From: Granulosicoccus sp045110475
GTDB taxonomy: Bacteria; Pseudomonadota; Gammaproteobacteria; Granulosicoccales; Granulosicoccaceae
Reading direction: 5' to 3'
NCBI GenBank assembly: GCA_045110475.1
Contig: JBGCGC010000133.1
Span: 62,001-126,000, forward strand
Length of the DNA stretch: 64,000 nucleotides
Shown here: positions 26,034 to 34,352 of the stretch, piece after piece
Numbering within the stretch: position 1 is the stretch's first letter
How the letters are laid out: every line of letters starts with the position of its first letter
Translations under genes and position numbers: made by a program
The notes under the pieces: model-generated
The model's input: the letters and a program-made list of their open reading frames with translations, nothing else
What the model was told of the DNA's origin: nothing
The model's database searches: none

Positions 26034-29000
26034 GCTGCTGCTCCGGCTTCAACGCCTTCAAGTCGATCTTCCAGTTCATCACCCGCCTCTTGCAAGGCTT
26101 GTAAGACTTCTTCACTGGGAGACCAGTAGTTTCTCTCGCTTGCCTCTAACAGCCTGTTGGCCATTCGCGCTGAGGCGGTGGGGTTCAACTCGGCCAATCG
26201 ATCGCGCATAGCCTTGTCTAGTACAAATGTCTTTGCCATCTGGTTGTAAACCCATGGCGATACCTGCCCGGTTGTTGCTGACCAGCCAAGCGTATTGGTT
26301 ATGGAGGTTTCGATATTTCGCACGCCTTCGTATCCATGCTTTAACTGGCCTTCGTACCATTTCGGGTTAAGCATACGGGTCCGTGTTTCCAGAGCGACTT
26401 GCTCTTGCAAGGTTCTGACAGTGCCATCACCCTGCGTCTGATCACCAATGTAGGTGGGCACAGCCTTGCCCTGTGCTTGCTTCACCATGGAGTTGATACC
26501 TCCGAGTGTGTCGAAGTAATAGTCTAGTTGTGTTACGCCAAGCTCGACGCTTTCAAGATTCTGATAGGCAAGATCCACATCAGCGAGCGCAGTTTCAAGC
26601 AAGCGTGATTGTCGTTTGGCCTGTCCATCTACACCAAACGCGTAGCACTTTCTATTGCCATACGTGTCCGCCAATTCGCTTTCATCTTCCCAGCTACCAC
26701 TGTCAATTAGCAAATTGACATTGGAGCCGTAGGCACCATCAGCATTGCTGAACACCCGCAATGCTGCAGTTGTAATATCACAATCATTTTTCTGTTGATA
26801 GGCGAGGGTGTGAGCACGTACAAAGTTCATCTCCAGAGGCTCATCGGCCTGCGATGCAAGCAGTGCCGCTTCGGCAAGCATTCTGGTTTGCAGAGGCAGA
26901 AGATCACGAAATACGCCGGATAGCGTGGTTAATACATCAACGCGTGGCCGCCCCAGTTCTTCCAATGACATGAGCTGTGCACCGGACAGCTTGCCGTAGG
27001 CATCGAATCTGGGTCGAGCGCCCATGAGTGCCATGACCTGCGCGATGGGTACACCTTCATTTTTAAGATTGTCACTACCCCAAAGTACAAATGCGATGGA
27101 CTGAGGTAATGAGCCTGTTTCACTCACGTGTCTTTCAAGGAGTAATTCAGCGTGTCTGTGACCAGCTCGTTGTGCTTGTTCAGTTGGCAATCTGAACGGG
27201 TCGAAGCCATGAATGTTACGACCTGCCGGCAGCGTTTCGGCGTTGTGAAGTAAATCGCCTCCCGGTGCAGCCTTGATATAGCCGGCATCCAGCGCGTGGA
27301 TCATGCCGGAAAGTTCGTTATCAGCGGTCAGATGCTGATTCATGGCGCGAATCTCTGCTTGCCAGTCTGGTGCAGATTCATTGTCTTGCCCGTCGCTCAC
27401 GTGCTCTGCCGAATCAAGACTGCCGACGTACTCAAGTACCTGTTCTTTTTCGGGAGCCTGGTCGGTCAGTTTGCACTTCAAATAGGCATGTAGTACGTCA
27501 GCGCGCTCTTCCTCGCCGGGTGCTTCGCCAATGATGTGCAAACCGCAGGGGATAAGTTCGTTTTCGTATTCGACGAGCAGTGTTTGAAGTCGAATTATTG
27601 TTTTCTCGACGGCATTCTCATGCCAGTCAAGGTCTTCACCAAACTCTATTTCATCGGCTTGCGCGATGAGTAGTGCAAGTAGTTCCCTGCCTTCGTCGGT
27701 GTCGTGCTCGTCCAGCTGATTGTATTGGCGAATGGCCGTCTTGATATCATTGAGCCCTTTGTACAAACCAGCCTCTGTTACCGAAGGAGTGAGGTAGCTG
27801 ATCAGAGTCGCGGCGCTACGGCGCTTGGCGATGGTTGCTTCGGAAGGATTGTTAGCAGCGTAGAAGTAGAAGTTGGGGGTGTCGCCAATAAGGCGATCAG
27901 GCCAGCAATTACCCGACAAGCCAGAGTGTTTTCCGGGCATGAATTCCAACGCACCATGAGTGCCAAAATGCATCAGTGCATGCACATTGACCGTGTCCTG
28001 AAGGTAACGATAAAAGGCGCAGAAAGCATGCGTAGGCGCGAAGCCACCTTCAAACAGAAGACGCATCGGATCGCCTTCGTAACCAAATCCGGGTTGCAGG
28101 CCAATGGTGACCTTGCCCAACTGGATCCCGAGGACGAAAATACCACTACCGTTGGTGAGAAGTTTGCCCGGGGCAGGTCCCCATTGATTTTCTATGTCCT
28201 CAAGCCAGGGCGTGTTTCTGACATGTTCGTCTGTCGGAATGGTTGCCAGAACGTTGGCATCGGTACCAAACACGCTGGCGTTGCCGTTGAGGATCAGCGC
28301 GCGCAGATCGTCAGCTGAATTGGGTAGCTCGACGTCGTAGCCTTCATCGGCAAGTCGGGTCAAGGTATTGAAAAGACTTTCGAATACAGCCAGATAGGCA
28401 GCGGTACCAACAGCGCCTGCGTTGGGTGGAAAGTTGAACAGGACGATTCCCAGCTTGCGTTCGGCTCGCTCGCTACGCCTGAGTCGTACCAGTTCGACGG
28501 TTCGGCTGGCCAGCGTATCAATACGTTCAACGATGGGCAGTTTATCCTGGTCACCGTTACTGCCCATGGATTTCTGACCACCGTAGACGATCGGACCTGT
28601 CGCACCATCCAGTTCGGGTAGCGCCACCATCAATGTGGTTTCAATAGGCGCAAGGCCACGGCTACTCTGTTCCCATTGAGACAGGGACTGAAACTCACTG
28701 GGGTGCGCTGCGATGTAAGGTACGTCCAGTTCGCTGAGTGCTATGACTGCCGATTTGGCGTCGTTGTAGGCTGGTCCGCCTACCAGTGAAAAGCCCGTAA
28801 GCGAAATCATGCAATCGATACGGGTGTTTTCACCGTCCTTGAAGTAGGCATCCATTGCGGGTCTGCCGTCAAGTCCGCTGGCAAAGGCAGGGATGACTTT
28901 CAGGCCACGCGATTCCAGTGTTTCGATCACTGAATCATAATGTTTGGTGTTCTTGGCCAGAACATAGGATCGAAGGACAAGTACACCCACGGTGCCCTTG

Positions 29001-29737
29001 GTCACAGACACCACTGGCAGGTCAGTTAATTTTGAAGAAATCCTGTCACATCCAGGTAATGTCGATTTCATTCGAGGGTGGTACAGGCCATTCTCTGGAT
29101 AGTCAACGGGCGCTTGTTCTTTCAGCAGGTTGCGCAGCTCCGATCGCTCACCGTCTGCGTATCGCTGAATAAGTGTGCGAATCATGCAGCTGATGTTTTC
29201 TTCGGAGCCAGCCAGCCAGCATTGCAGCATGATGAAATACGCACGCAGGTCCTGCGCAGTACCCGGTATGAATTTAAGTATCTTGGGTAAGCGCTTGAGT
29301 GTTTTCATCTGCGCCGCACCACTGTTCTGCCCAGGCTTTTTAGAGCCTCGCAGCTTTTTCAGCATGGCCATTGGGCCTTTGAGTTCACCACCCATGGTGA
29401 GCTTACCCATGCGCGTCAGTTTGACGATCTCGGCACCTGACATGGCACCGACCATGGCGTCACAATGCGGTGCACGAGCTTGTAGTGCCGGAAGCACCGT
29501 GTTGATGTGCGCCTCCAGAAACATCATGGTGCAGACAACGATGTCTGCTCTTGCAATGTCTTCATTGCAGGCAGCTTCTGCTTCCGGGCTGTCGCCCCAG
29601 TCGCAGGCCGGGTGCATGGTGAGTACCAGGCCCGGGATTTCCTTGCGCAGTCTTGTCTGGGCTCGCTCTATGGTGTTGCCCAGATGTCCGTCAAGGGTAA
29701 TCAGCGTAACGCGTATTGGAATGTTTTCAGCGTGCAT
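26030..29737 (-). CDS. bchH: BchH, Mg-chelatase large (porphyrin-binding) subunit
   Basis: A protein of about 1235 residues in the CobN/Mg-chelatase family that binds protoporphyrin IX and hosts Mg insertion with BchI and BchD. Recognisable blocks include the N-terminal RVTLITLDGHL, MIRTLIQRYADGERSELRN, LMHFGTHGALEFMPGKHSGLSG (in parts), and GAYGSNVNLLIDSGSW near the C-terminus. I chose ATG 29737, five codons after the first in-frame ATG, because AAGG lies 6 bases before it. Both choices overlap the bchB 3' end. Confidence 0.96.
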   Translation of the reverse strand: MHAENIPIRVTLITLDGHLGNTIERAQTRLRKEIPGLVLTMHPACDWGDSPEAEAACNEDIARADIVVCTMMFLEAHINTVLPALQARAPHCDAMVGAMSGAEIVKLTRMGKLTMGGELKGPMAMLKKLRGSKKPGQNSGAAQMKTLKRLPKILKFIPGTAQDLRAYFIMLQCWLAGSEENISCMIRTLIQRYADGERSELRNLLKEQAPVDYPENGLYHPRMKSTLPGCDRISSKLTDLPVVSVTKGTVGVLVLRSYVLAKNTKHYDSVIETLESRGLKVIPAFASGLDGRPAMDAYFKDGENTRIDCMISLTGFSLVGGPAYNDAKSAVIALSELDVPYIAAHPSEFQSLSQWEQSSRGLAPIETTLMVALPELDGATGPIVYGGQKSMGSNGDQDKLPIVERIDTLASRTVELVRLRRSERAERKLGIVLFNFPPNAGAVGTAAYLAVFESLFNTLTRLADEGYDVELPNSADDLRALILNGNASVFGTDANVLATIPTDEHVRNTPWLEDIENQWGPAPGKLLTNGSGIFVLGIQLGKVTIGLQPGFGYEGDPMRLLFEGGFAPTHAFCAFYRYLQDTVNVHALMHFGTHGALEFMPGKHSGLSGNCWPDRLIGDTPNFYFYAANNPSEATIAKRRSAATLISYLTPSVTEAGLYKGLNDIKTAIRQYNQLDEHDTDEGRELLALLIAQADEIEFGEDLDWHENAVEKTIIRLQTLLVEYENELIPCGLHIIGEAPGEEERADVLHAYLKCKLTDQAPEKEQVLEYVGSLDSAEHVSDGQDNESAPDWQAEIRAMNQHLTADNELSGMIHALDAGYIKAAPGGDLLHNAETLPAGRNIHGFDPFRLPTEQAQRAGHRHAELLLERHVSETGSLPQSIAFVLWGSDNLKNEGVPIAQVMALMGARPRFDAYGKLSGAQLMSLEELGRPRVDVLTTLSGVFRDLLPLQTRMLAEAALLASQADEPLEMNFVRAHTLAYQQKNDCDITTAALRVFSNADGAYGSNVNLLIDSGSWEDESELADTYGNRKCYAFGVDGQAKRQSRLLETALADVDLAYQNLESVELGVTQLDYYFDTLGGINSMVKQAQGKAVPTYIGDQTQGDGTVRTLQEQVALETRTRMLNPKWYEGQLKHGYEGVRNIETSITNTLGWSATTGQVSPWVYNQMAKTFVLDKAMRDRLAELNPTASARMANRLLEASERNYWSPSEEVLQALQEAGDELEDRLEGVEAGAAA

Positions 29738-31385
29738 AGTGAGCCTTGGCATCGTAAAGCGTATCGACAGTGATCAGGGGATCACCCCGCATGCGTGCAA
29801 ATTCTTCGGTATTTCTTCTTGCCTTTCCTCGCACAAAAAAGGGAATTTTCTTCAGTTCTTTCTCAGCATCATCAGCCCATTGAGAACTGCCTTCTGTCGC
29901 CGTTGCAACAACACTGACGTCGGCTGCGCTAGTGACAGTGGGCGTTGCAGCCTCGGAAGCTTTGACAGGATTTTCAGCCGTTGCTTCCGTGGTTTGTTGG
30001 TGGGTAGTGCCAGCACCTTCGCTACCTTGCAAATGTGATGGGGTTGCATCATCGTTGAATTCGAAGTCGTCGCGAAACATATGCAGGAGATGTTCTTCCA
30101 ACCCCATCAGCAGAGGGTGAACCCAGGTATCAAAAATAACGTTGGCACCTTCAAAACCCATTTGCGGTGAATAGCGGGCAGGGACGTCCTGGACATGGAT
30201 TGGGGTAGAGATTACCGCGCAGGGCAATGACAGGCGTTTGGCAATATGCCGTTCCATTTGTGTGCCCAGTACCAGTTCAGGGTGCAGCGCTTCAATATGT
30301 TGTTCCACCTCAAGGTAATCATCGGTAATCAGGGCCTCGAGGTCGAATTCTTTGGCAACAGATCGAACGTCTTTTGCCATTTCACGGCTAAACGTACCTA
30401 TACCGACGACAGTAAATCCTAATTCATCACGGGCGATTCTGGCGGCCGCAATGGCATGTGAGCCATCTGCAAAGATGAATACGCGTTTGCCGGTCAGGTA
30501 GTTGGAATCAACCGATCGTGAGTACCAGGGCAGTCGACTTTGTTCGGTGTTCTTGACGGTGCTGGCATCAATGCCTGTCAACGCCTCAATCTCTTCGATA
30601 AATGCCACTGTTGCATTGACGCCGATGGGCACGCTCTTGATCGTTGGCTGTTTGAATGTTCGCTCCAGCCAGGTACACAAGGTTCGCGATGTTTCCGGAT
30701 AGAGGCTGATGTTGAAGTCTGCATTCGGGATGCGTCGCAAGTCATCAGTTGTGGCGTCCAATGGTGCGACGACATTGACATCGACACCGATCTGCCCCAA
30801 CAGTTTGCTTATCTCGACAATGTCATCACGGCAGCGAAAGCCGAGACTGGTAGGGCCAAGCAGGTTTGCAGTAGGGCGTTGTTGTTCATTGGAAGCCTCT
30901 GTGTCGGAAGACTCTGTGTCGGCATTGCGGTTCTGTGAGGACTCATGAGCAAGTACATGACGCACAAGGTAGTAAAACGATTCACTGGCACCCCAGTTTT
31001 CCTTTTTTGAATAGGAGGGCAGCTCAAGTGGCACCACAGGTACGGGAATGCCCATACCGCTGGCCAGCGATCCCGGCTGGTCCTGAATAAGCTCCGCAGT
31101 ACATGATTCGCCTACCATCAGTGCCTGAGGTTGAAACCGATCGTAGGCTTCGCGAATACTGGTTTTCAGCATGTTTGCCGTGTCACCGCCAAGATCACGT
31201 GCCTGAAATGTGGTGTAGGTAACCGGTGGTCGTTTGTTTTGCCGCTCGATCATGGTGAACAACAGGTCAGCGTAAGTGTCGCCTTGTGGGGCATGCAGGA
31301 CATAGTGCACGTCACGCATTGACGTCGCGATGCGCATGGCACCAACATGCGGTGGGCCTTCATAAGTCCAGAGGCTCAGTTCCAT
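29727..31385 (-). CDS. bchB: BchB, light-independent protochlorophyllide reductase subunit B
   Basis: A 552-residue NifK-like catalytic subunit of dark protochlorophyllide reductase. It shows MELSLWTYEGPPHVGAMRIA, VGESCTAELIQDQPG with a cluster-ligand cysteine, ANLLGPTSLGFRCRDD, and the C-terminal KIPFFVRGKARRNTEEFAR ... TLYDAKAHYAR block that interacts with substrate. It is longer than most homologues because of two low-complexity segments: about 149-170 (Asp/Ser/Asn-rich) and about 444-502 (Thr/Ala/Val-rich). Confidence 0.95.
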   Translation of the reverse strand: MELSLWTYEGPPHVGAMRIATSMRDVHYVLHAPQGDTYADLLFTMIERQNKRPPVTYTTFQARDLGGDTANMLKTSIREAYDRFQPQALMVGESCTAELIQDQPGSLASGMGIPVPVVPLELPSYSKKENWGASESFYYLVRHVLAHESSQNRNADTESSDTEASNEQQRPTANLLGPTSLGFRCRDDIVEISKLLGQIGVDVNVVAPLDATTDDLRRIPNADFNISLYPETSRTLCTWLERTFKQPTIKSVPIGVNATVAFIEEIEALTGIDASTVKNTEQSRLPWYSRSVDSNYLTGKRVFIFADGSHAIAAARIARDELGFTVVGIGTFSREMAKDVRSVAKEFDLEALITDDYLEVEQHIEALHPELVLGTQMERHIAKRLSLPCAVISTPIHVQDVPARYSPQMGFEGANVIFDTWVHPLLMGLEEHLLHMFRDDFEFNDDATPSHLQGSEGAGTTHQQTTEATAENPVKASEAATPTVTSAADVSVVATATEGSSQWADDAEKELKKIPFFVRGKARRNTEEFARMRGDPLITVDTLYDAKAHYAR

Positions 31386-31388
31386 GGC

Positions 31389-32651
31389 TTATACACTCAA
31401 CTTCTGGCGACGACTCAAGGGGCGTGCGAACAGCTCCGCCAGATCGCCTGCCTGATCAAAACCGTGTACTGGCGAAAAAACCAGTTCGATGCTCCATTTG
31501 GTACTTAACCCTTCACCTTCCAGTGGATTGGCAATACCCAGACCGCAAACCGTCAGATCCGGTGCTTCGCTTCGCAATCTGTCCAGCTGCTTATCGACAT
31601 CCTGACCTTCGACAATACGCGAGTTTTCTGGCAGCACTGCCAGTTCTTCGGACATGGTTTTTCTGTCGAGGTAGGGGACACCGACCTCTAGAATCTGCAT
31701 GCCACACTCCTGGTGCATGAATCTCGCAAGGGGCAGCTCGAGTTGTGAATCCGGCATGAACCACAAGCGCTTGCCTTCCAGTACCGGTCTGTAGTGTGCC
31801 AGTGCTTTTCTGGCTCTGTTCATGGGTGCCGCTATTGCATTGTCCACTTGTTCGCGGTCGGCGCCGACGGCATCTGCCGCAGCATGCAGCCATGCCTGCG
31901 TACCATTGACACCAAACGGAAAAAGCGCCGGAATATGGCTTGCACCACGTTCTATCAAGGCACGACGTGTCGCGTTCAGAAAAGGTTGAGCGAGTAAAAA
32001 TCGGGTATTGGGCCCGATAGCAGGAATCTGTGCCGCCCGGCGCGGTGGGAAGTACTGAATCTTTAGAGCTGCCGTGCGAATACCGGAGTTGTCAAACAGT
32101 CTGTCAAACTGATCCTCGACGATATCGGGAAGCGCCCCGATGATCATCAGTTGTTGCTCATCGGTATGCGGTGCCGCCTTTATCATTGCTTCAAGACAGG
32201 CATCCTCACCTTCCGTGAAGGTTGTTTCTATGCCACTGCCGGAATAATTCAAAACACGAACTCGTCCCTGATGTGCCTGGCTAAGCCTCTCGGCAGCGCG
32301 GCCAAGATCCAGTTTGATGACCTCGGAAGGGCACGAGCCAACAAGAAAAAGTGTGGCTATATCCGGACGACGTTCAAGTAAGCGGTGAACGATTCGATCC
32401 AGTTCTTCGTTGGCATCAGAGAGTCCCGCAAGATCTTTTTCCTGCATGATGGCCGTTGCAAAACGCGGTTCGGAGAATATCATGACGCCGGCGGCAGACT
32501 GCAGCAGGTGAGCACAGGTGCGACTGCCAACCACCAGAAAAAATGCATCCTGCATTTTTCGATGCAGCCAGACAATACCAGTGAGGCCACAAAAAACCTC
32601 ACGTTGTCCACGTTCGACGGTAACAGCGATATCACTCAGGGCTGAACCCAT
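31389..32651 (-). CDS. bchN: BchN, light-independent protochlorophyllide reductase subunit N
   Basis: A 420-residue NifD-like partner of BchB. The three expected cluster cysteines are visible in REVFCGLTG, SRTCAHLLQ and VGSCPSEV. ATG 32651 follows the bchF stop (TGAGATG) and has GGAGG 9 bases upstream. An upstream ATG at 32678 in the same frame would overlap bchF by 26 bp and is less likely. The N-terminal region diverges from the common HTFCPISC-type sequence. Confidence 0.94.
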   Translation of the reverse strand: MGSALSDIAVTVERGQREVFCGLTGIVWLHRKMQDAFFLVVGSRTCAHLLQSAAGVMIFSEPRFATAIMQEKDLAGLSDANEELDRIVHRLLERRPDIATLFLVGSCPSEVIKLDLGRAAERLSQAHQGRVRVLNYSGSGIETTFTEGEDACLEAMIKAAPHTDEQQLMIIGALPDIVEDQFDRLFDNSGIRTAALKIQYFPPRRAAQIPAIGPNTRFLLAQPFLNATRRALIERGASHIPALFPFGVNGTQAWLHAAADAVGADREQVDNAIAAPMNRARKALAHYRPVLEGKRLWFMPDSQLELPLARFMHQECGMQILEVGVPYLDRKTMSEELAVLPENSRIVEGQDVDKQLDRLRSEAPDLTVCGLGIANPLEGEGLSTKWSIELVFSPVHGFDQAGDLAELFARPLSRRQKLSV

Positions 32652-32652
32652 C

Positions 32653-33132
32653 TCAGCATGCCTCCGACAGTCTTGCATGGCGCAATTTGAGGACGAATTG
32701 ACCGGCGTTGATGACGTAGGTGCCGTACGCTGCGACGGCGACGCCTATTAACAGGGTGGAGCTGCCCCAGCCAGTGAGATACAACACCAGGTAGAGCGTG
32801 TGTAGCGCAATCACCACCATGCTGACCATATCTTCCCAGTAGAAAGCGGGTGCAAACAGGTATTGGCCGTACACGTCGTGTTCCCACAATGCGCCTGTAT
32901 ACATGATGGCGTAAAGAAACAGTGTCTTGATAACGACCGATGCGGCTGCAACCTCAAGCCCCTGTCCGGTTAGCAGATAGCGACCCAGTAGTACCGCGCT
33001 AATGAGAAAAACCAGAAACTGTACCGGTGCAAGAATCCCCTGCACCAGCGTCCAGCGCGAGCTGTTGCGGCGTTCACGTTGCGCAGCTGTGTAGAGCGGG
33101 GTATTTCCTGTCAGGCTGGAACCGTGTTTCAT
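32653..33132 (-). CDS. bchF: BchF, 3-vinyl bacteriochlorophyllide hydratase
   Basis: A 159-residue membrane protein with about four hydrophobic segments that hydrates the C3 vinyl group before BchC oxidation. Family sequences are RWTLVQGILAPVQFLVFLIS, GALWEHDVYGQYLFAPAFYWEDMVSM (in parts) and INAGQFVLKLRHAR. It is the first gene of the minus-strand bch-puh block, and its upstream region carries two PpsR operators shared with aerR. Confidence 0.93.
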   Translation of the reverse strand: MKHGSSLTGNTPLYTAAQRERRNSSRWTLVQGILAPVQFLVFLISAVLLGRYLLTGQGLEVAAASVVIKTLFLYAIMYTGALWEHDVYGQYLFAPAFYWEDMVSMVVIALHTLYLVLYLTGWGSSTLLIGVAVAAYGTYVINAGQFVLKLRHARLSEAC

Positions 33133-33202
33133 GCGCTGTTGGATCTTCGCTGTTGTTCGTTTTGTGACTCAATGGTGGGAGTCTAAAACCGACGATGCAA
33201 AG

Positions 33203-33247
33203 TGTCAACTAGAATGGACACAATTGTACTGTCAATTAAAACAGACA
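33203..33247. promoter_or_regulatory. Paired PpsR/CrtJ operators between bchF and aerR
   Basis: Two TGT-N12-ACA sites lie at 33203-33220 (TGTCAACTAGAATGGACA) and 33230-33247 (TGTCAATTAAAACAGACA), 27 bp start to start. On the plus strand TGGACA (33215-33220), a 16-bp spacer and TAAAAC (33237-33242) could serve aerR. On the minus strand TTGACA, the complement of 33230-33235, could serve bchF. This divergent region should control the 17.5-kb bch-puh block and the regulators themselves. Confidence 0.8.
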
Positions 33248-33271
33248 AGTATATCTATAGGGAGTATACTT
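33247..33271. repeat. Inverted repeat in the bchF-aerR regulatory region
   Basis: Arms AAGTATA (33247-33253) and TATACTT (33265-33271) are separated by 11 bp. It abuts the second PpsR site. It could be an operator for another regulator or overlap a second promoter. No family is assigned. Confidence 0.5.
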
Positions 33272-33360
33272 CGACGTAACGGTACGTTGACAGCTGTGTA
33301 CAAAAGAGAGCACTACGCGTAAACTTCTCTAATTAAAGACATACGCAACAGGGCTTCGGC

Positions 33361-34263
33361 ATGGCAATACCCCCGGAGGATCTAGAGGTGGGAGCGGAGC
33401 ATCAGGCTGATATTGTTTTGGCAGGGGAAATGAAATCCTCTGGCAAGGTAACGTCGCCTACACAGATAGAACTCCTGCTCAAAACAGTAGAGTCGGAACT
33501 CATTCCGCGCCTGTTCGTTAACCACATGATGGACGTGCCGTCCACCTCCCCACTGGTCGAGAATCGCTCAACAGAGCCGGCACCGGGCCCGTGGAGCAGT
33601 GATGAAAAAATTGCCCGTTTTGCCCAGTTGTGTATTAGCAACAATCCGGAAAGTCTCGATCAGCACGTTACCGATCTACTGGCGCAGGGAGTGTCTCTGG
33701 AGTCCATTTTCCTTTATTTGCTTGCCCCGGCGGCGAAGCATCTGGGTGAGAGCTGGACTGAGGATGAGCTGAGTTTCGTTGATGTCCATCTCGGTCTATG
33801 CCGCCTGCATCAGCTGATTTGCGAATGCGAGACTATTGGTTATCGATCAGAAAGTCTGCTGCTGGCAGGAGAGTCCATCCTGTTGACTTGTGCACCGGGT
33901 GAAAATCATACGTTTGGTGTCACGATGGTGGCCGATTTTTTCCGACGCTATGGTTGGCAGGTCAGCAACCTTTGTGGCCTTGATACCGATTTTCTCATAG
34001 CGAGGGTCGCGTCCACGCGCTATACGGCTGTAGGTTTTTCACTGCATAACGAATATAACCTTGCTGCCTTGGCCAGCATCATTCAACAGGTGAAGCAAGA
34101 GTCCTGTAACAAGGATCTTTTCGTGATGGTCGGCGGTGACTACTTCATACGCAATCCGAACAAGGTTGAATCGATTGGCGCCGAAGTGTTTGCAACCGAT
34201 GGTCGTCAAGCTGTACTCAAAGCGACCGAAGCCAGTAAAAAGAGGACCAGGCCTGTATTATGA
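33361..34263 (+). CDS. aerR: AerR/PpaA, cobalamin-binding antirepressor of PpsR
   Basis: A 300-residue regulator with a B12-binding (SCHIC-type) fold. A helical domain with WTEDELSFVDVHLGLCRLHQL (about 137-157) precedes a Rossmann-like domain with ENHTFG (about 180-185), which fits the ExHxxG corrinoid motif, and MVGGDYF. In Rhodobacter, AerR/PpaA binds hydroxocobalamin in the light and relieves CrtJ/PpsR repression. It lies directly upstream of ppsR. A GTG at 33388 has GGAGG 8 bases upstream and is an alternative start, so two isoforms are possible. Confidence 0.9.
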   Translation: MAIPPEDLEVGAEHQADIVLAGEMKSSGKVTSPTQIELLLKTVESELIPRLFVNHMMDVPSTSPLVENRSTEPAPGPWSSDEKIARFAQLCISNNPESLDQHVTDLLAQGVSLESIFLYLLAPAAKHLGESWTEDELSFVDVHLGLCRLHQLICECETIGYRSESLLLAGESILLTCAPGENHTFGVTMVADFFRRYGWQVSNLCGLDTDFLIARVASTRYTAVGFSLHNEYNLAALASIIQQVKQESCNKDLFVMVGGDYFIRNPNKVESIGAEVFATDGRQAVLKATEASKKRTRPVL

Positions 34264-34352
34264 AGGCTCTAGTCCAGTTGTCATGCGAATGAGCAATTGC
34301 CAATCGCTTATCATTTTCTCTGCCGTACGATCTGGCAGCAGGTGGTTCACTT

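Noticed and set aside
28918..30038. Long plus-strand ORFs opposite bchH and bchB
   Set aside because: They arise from codon bias on the antisense strand of large, well-conserved genes.
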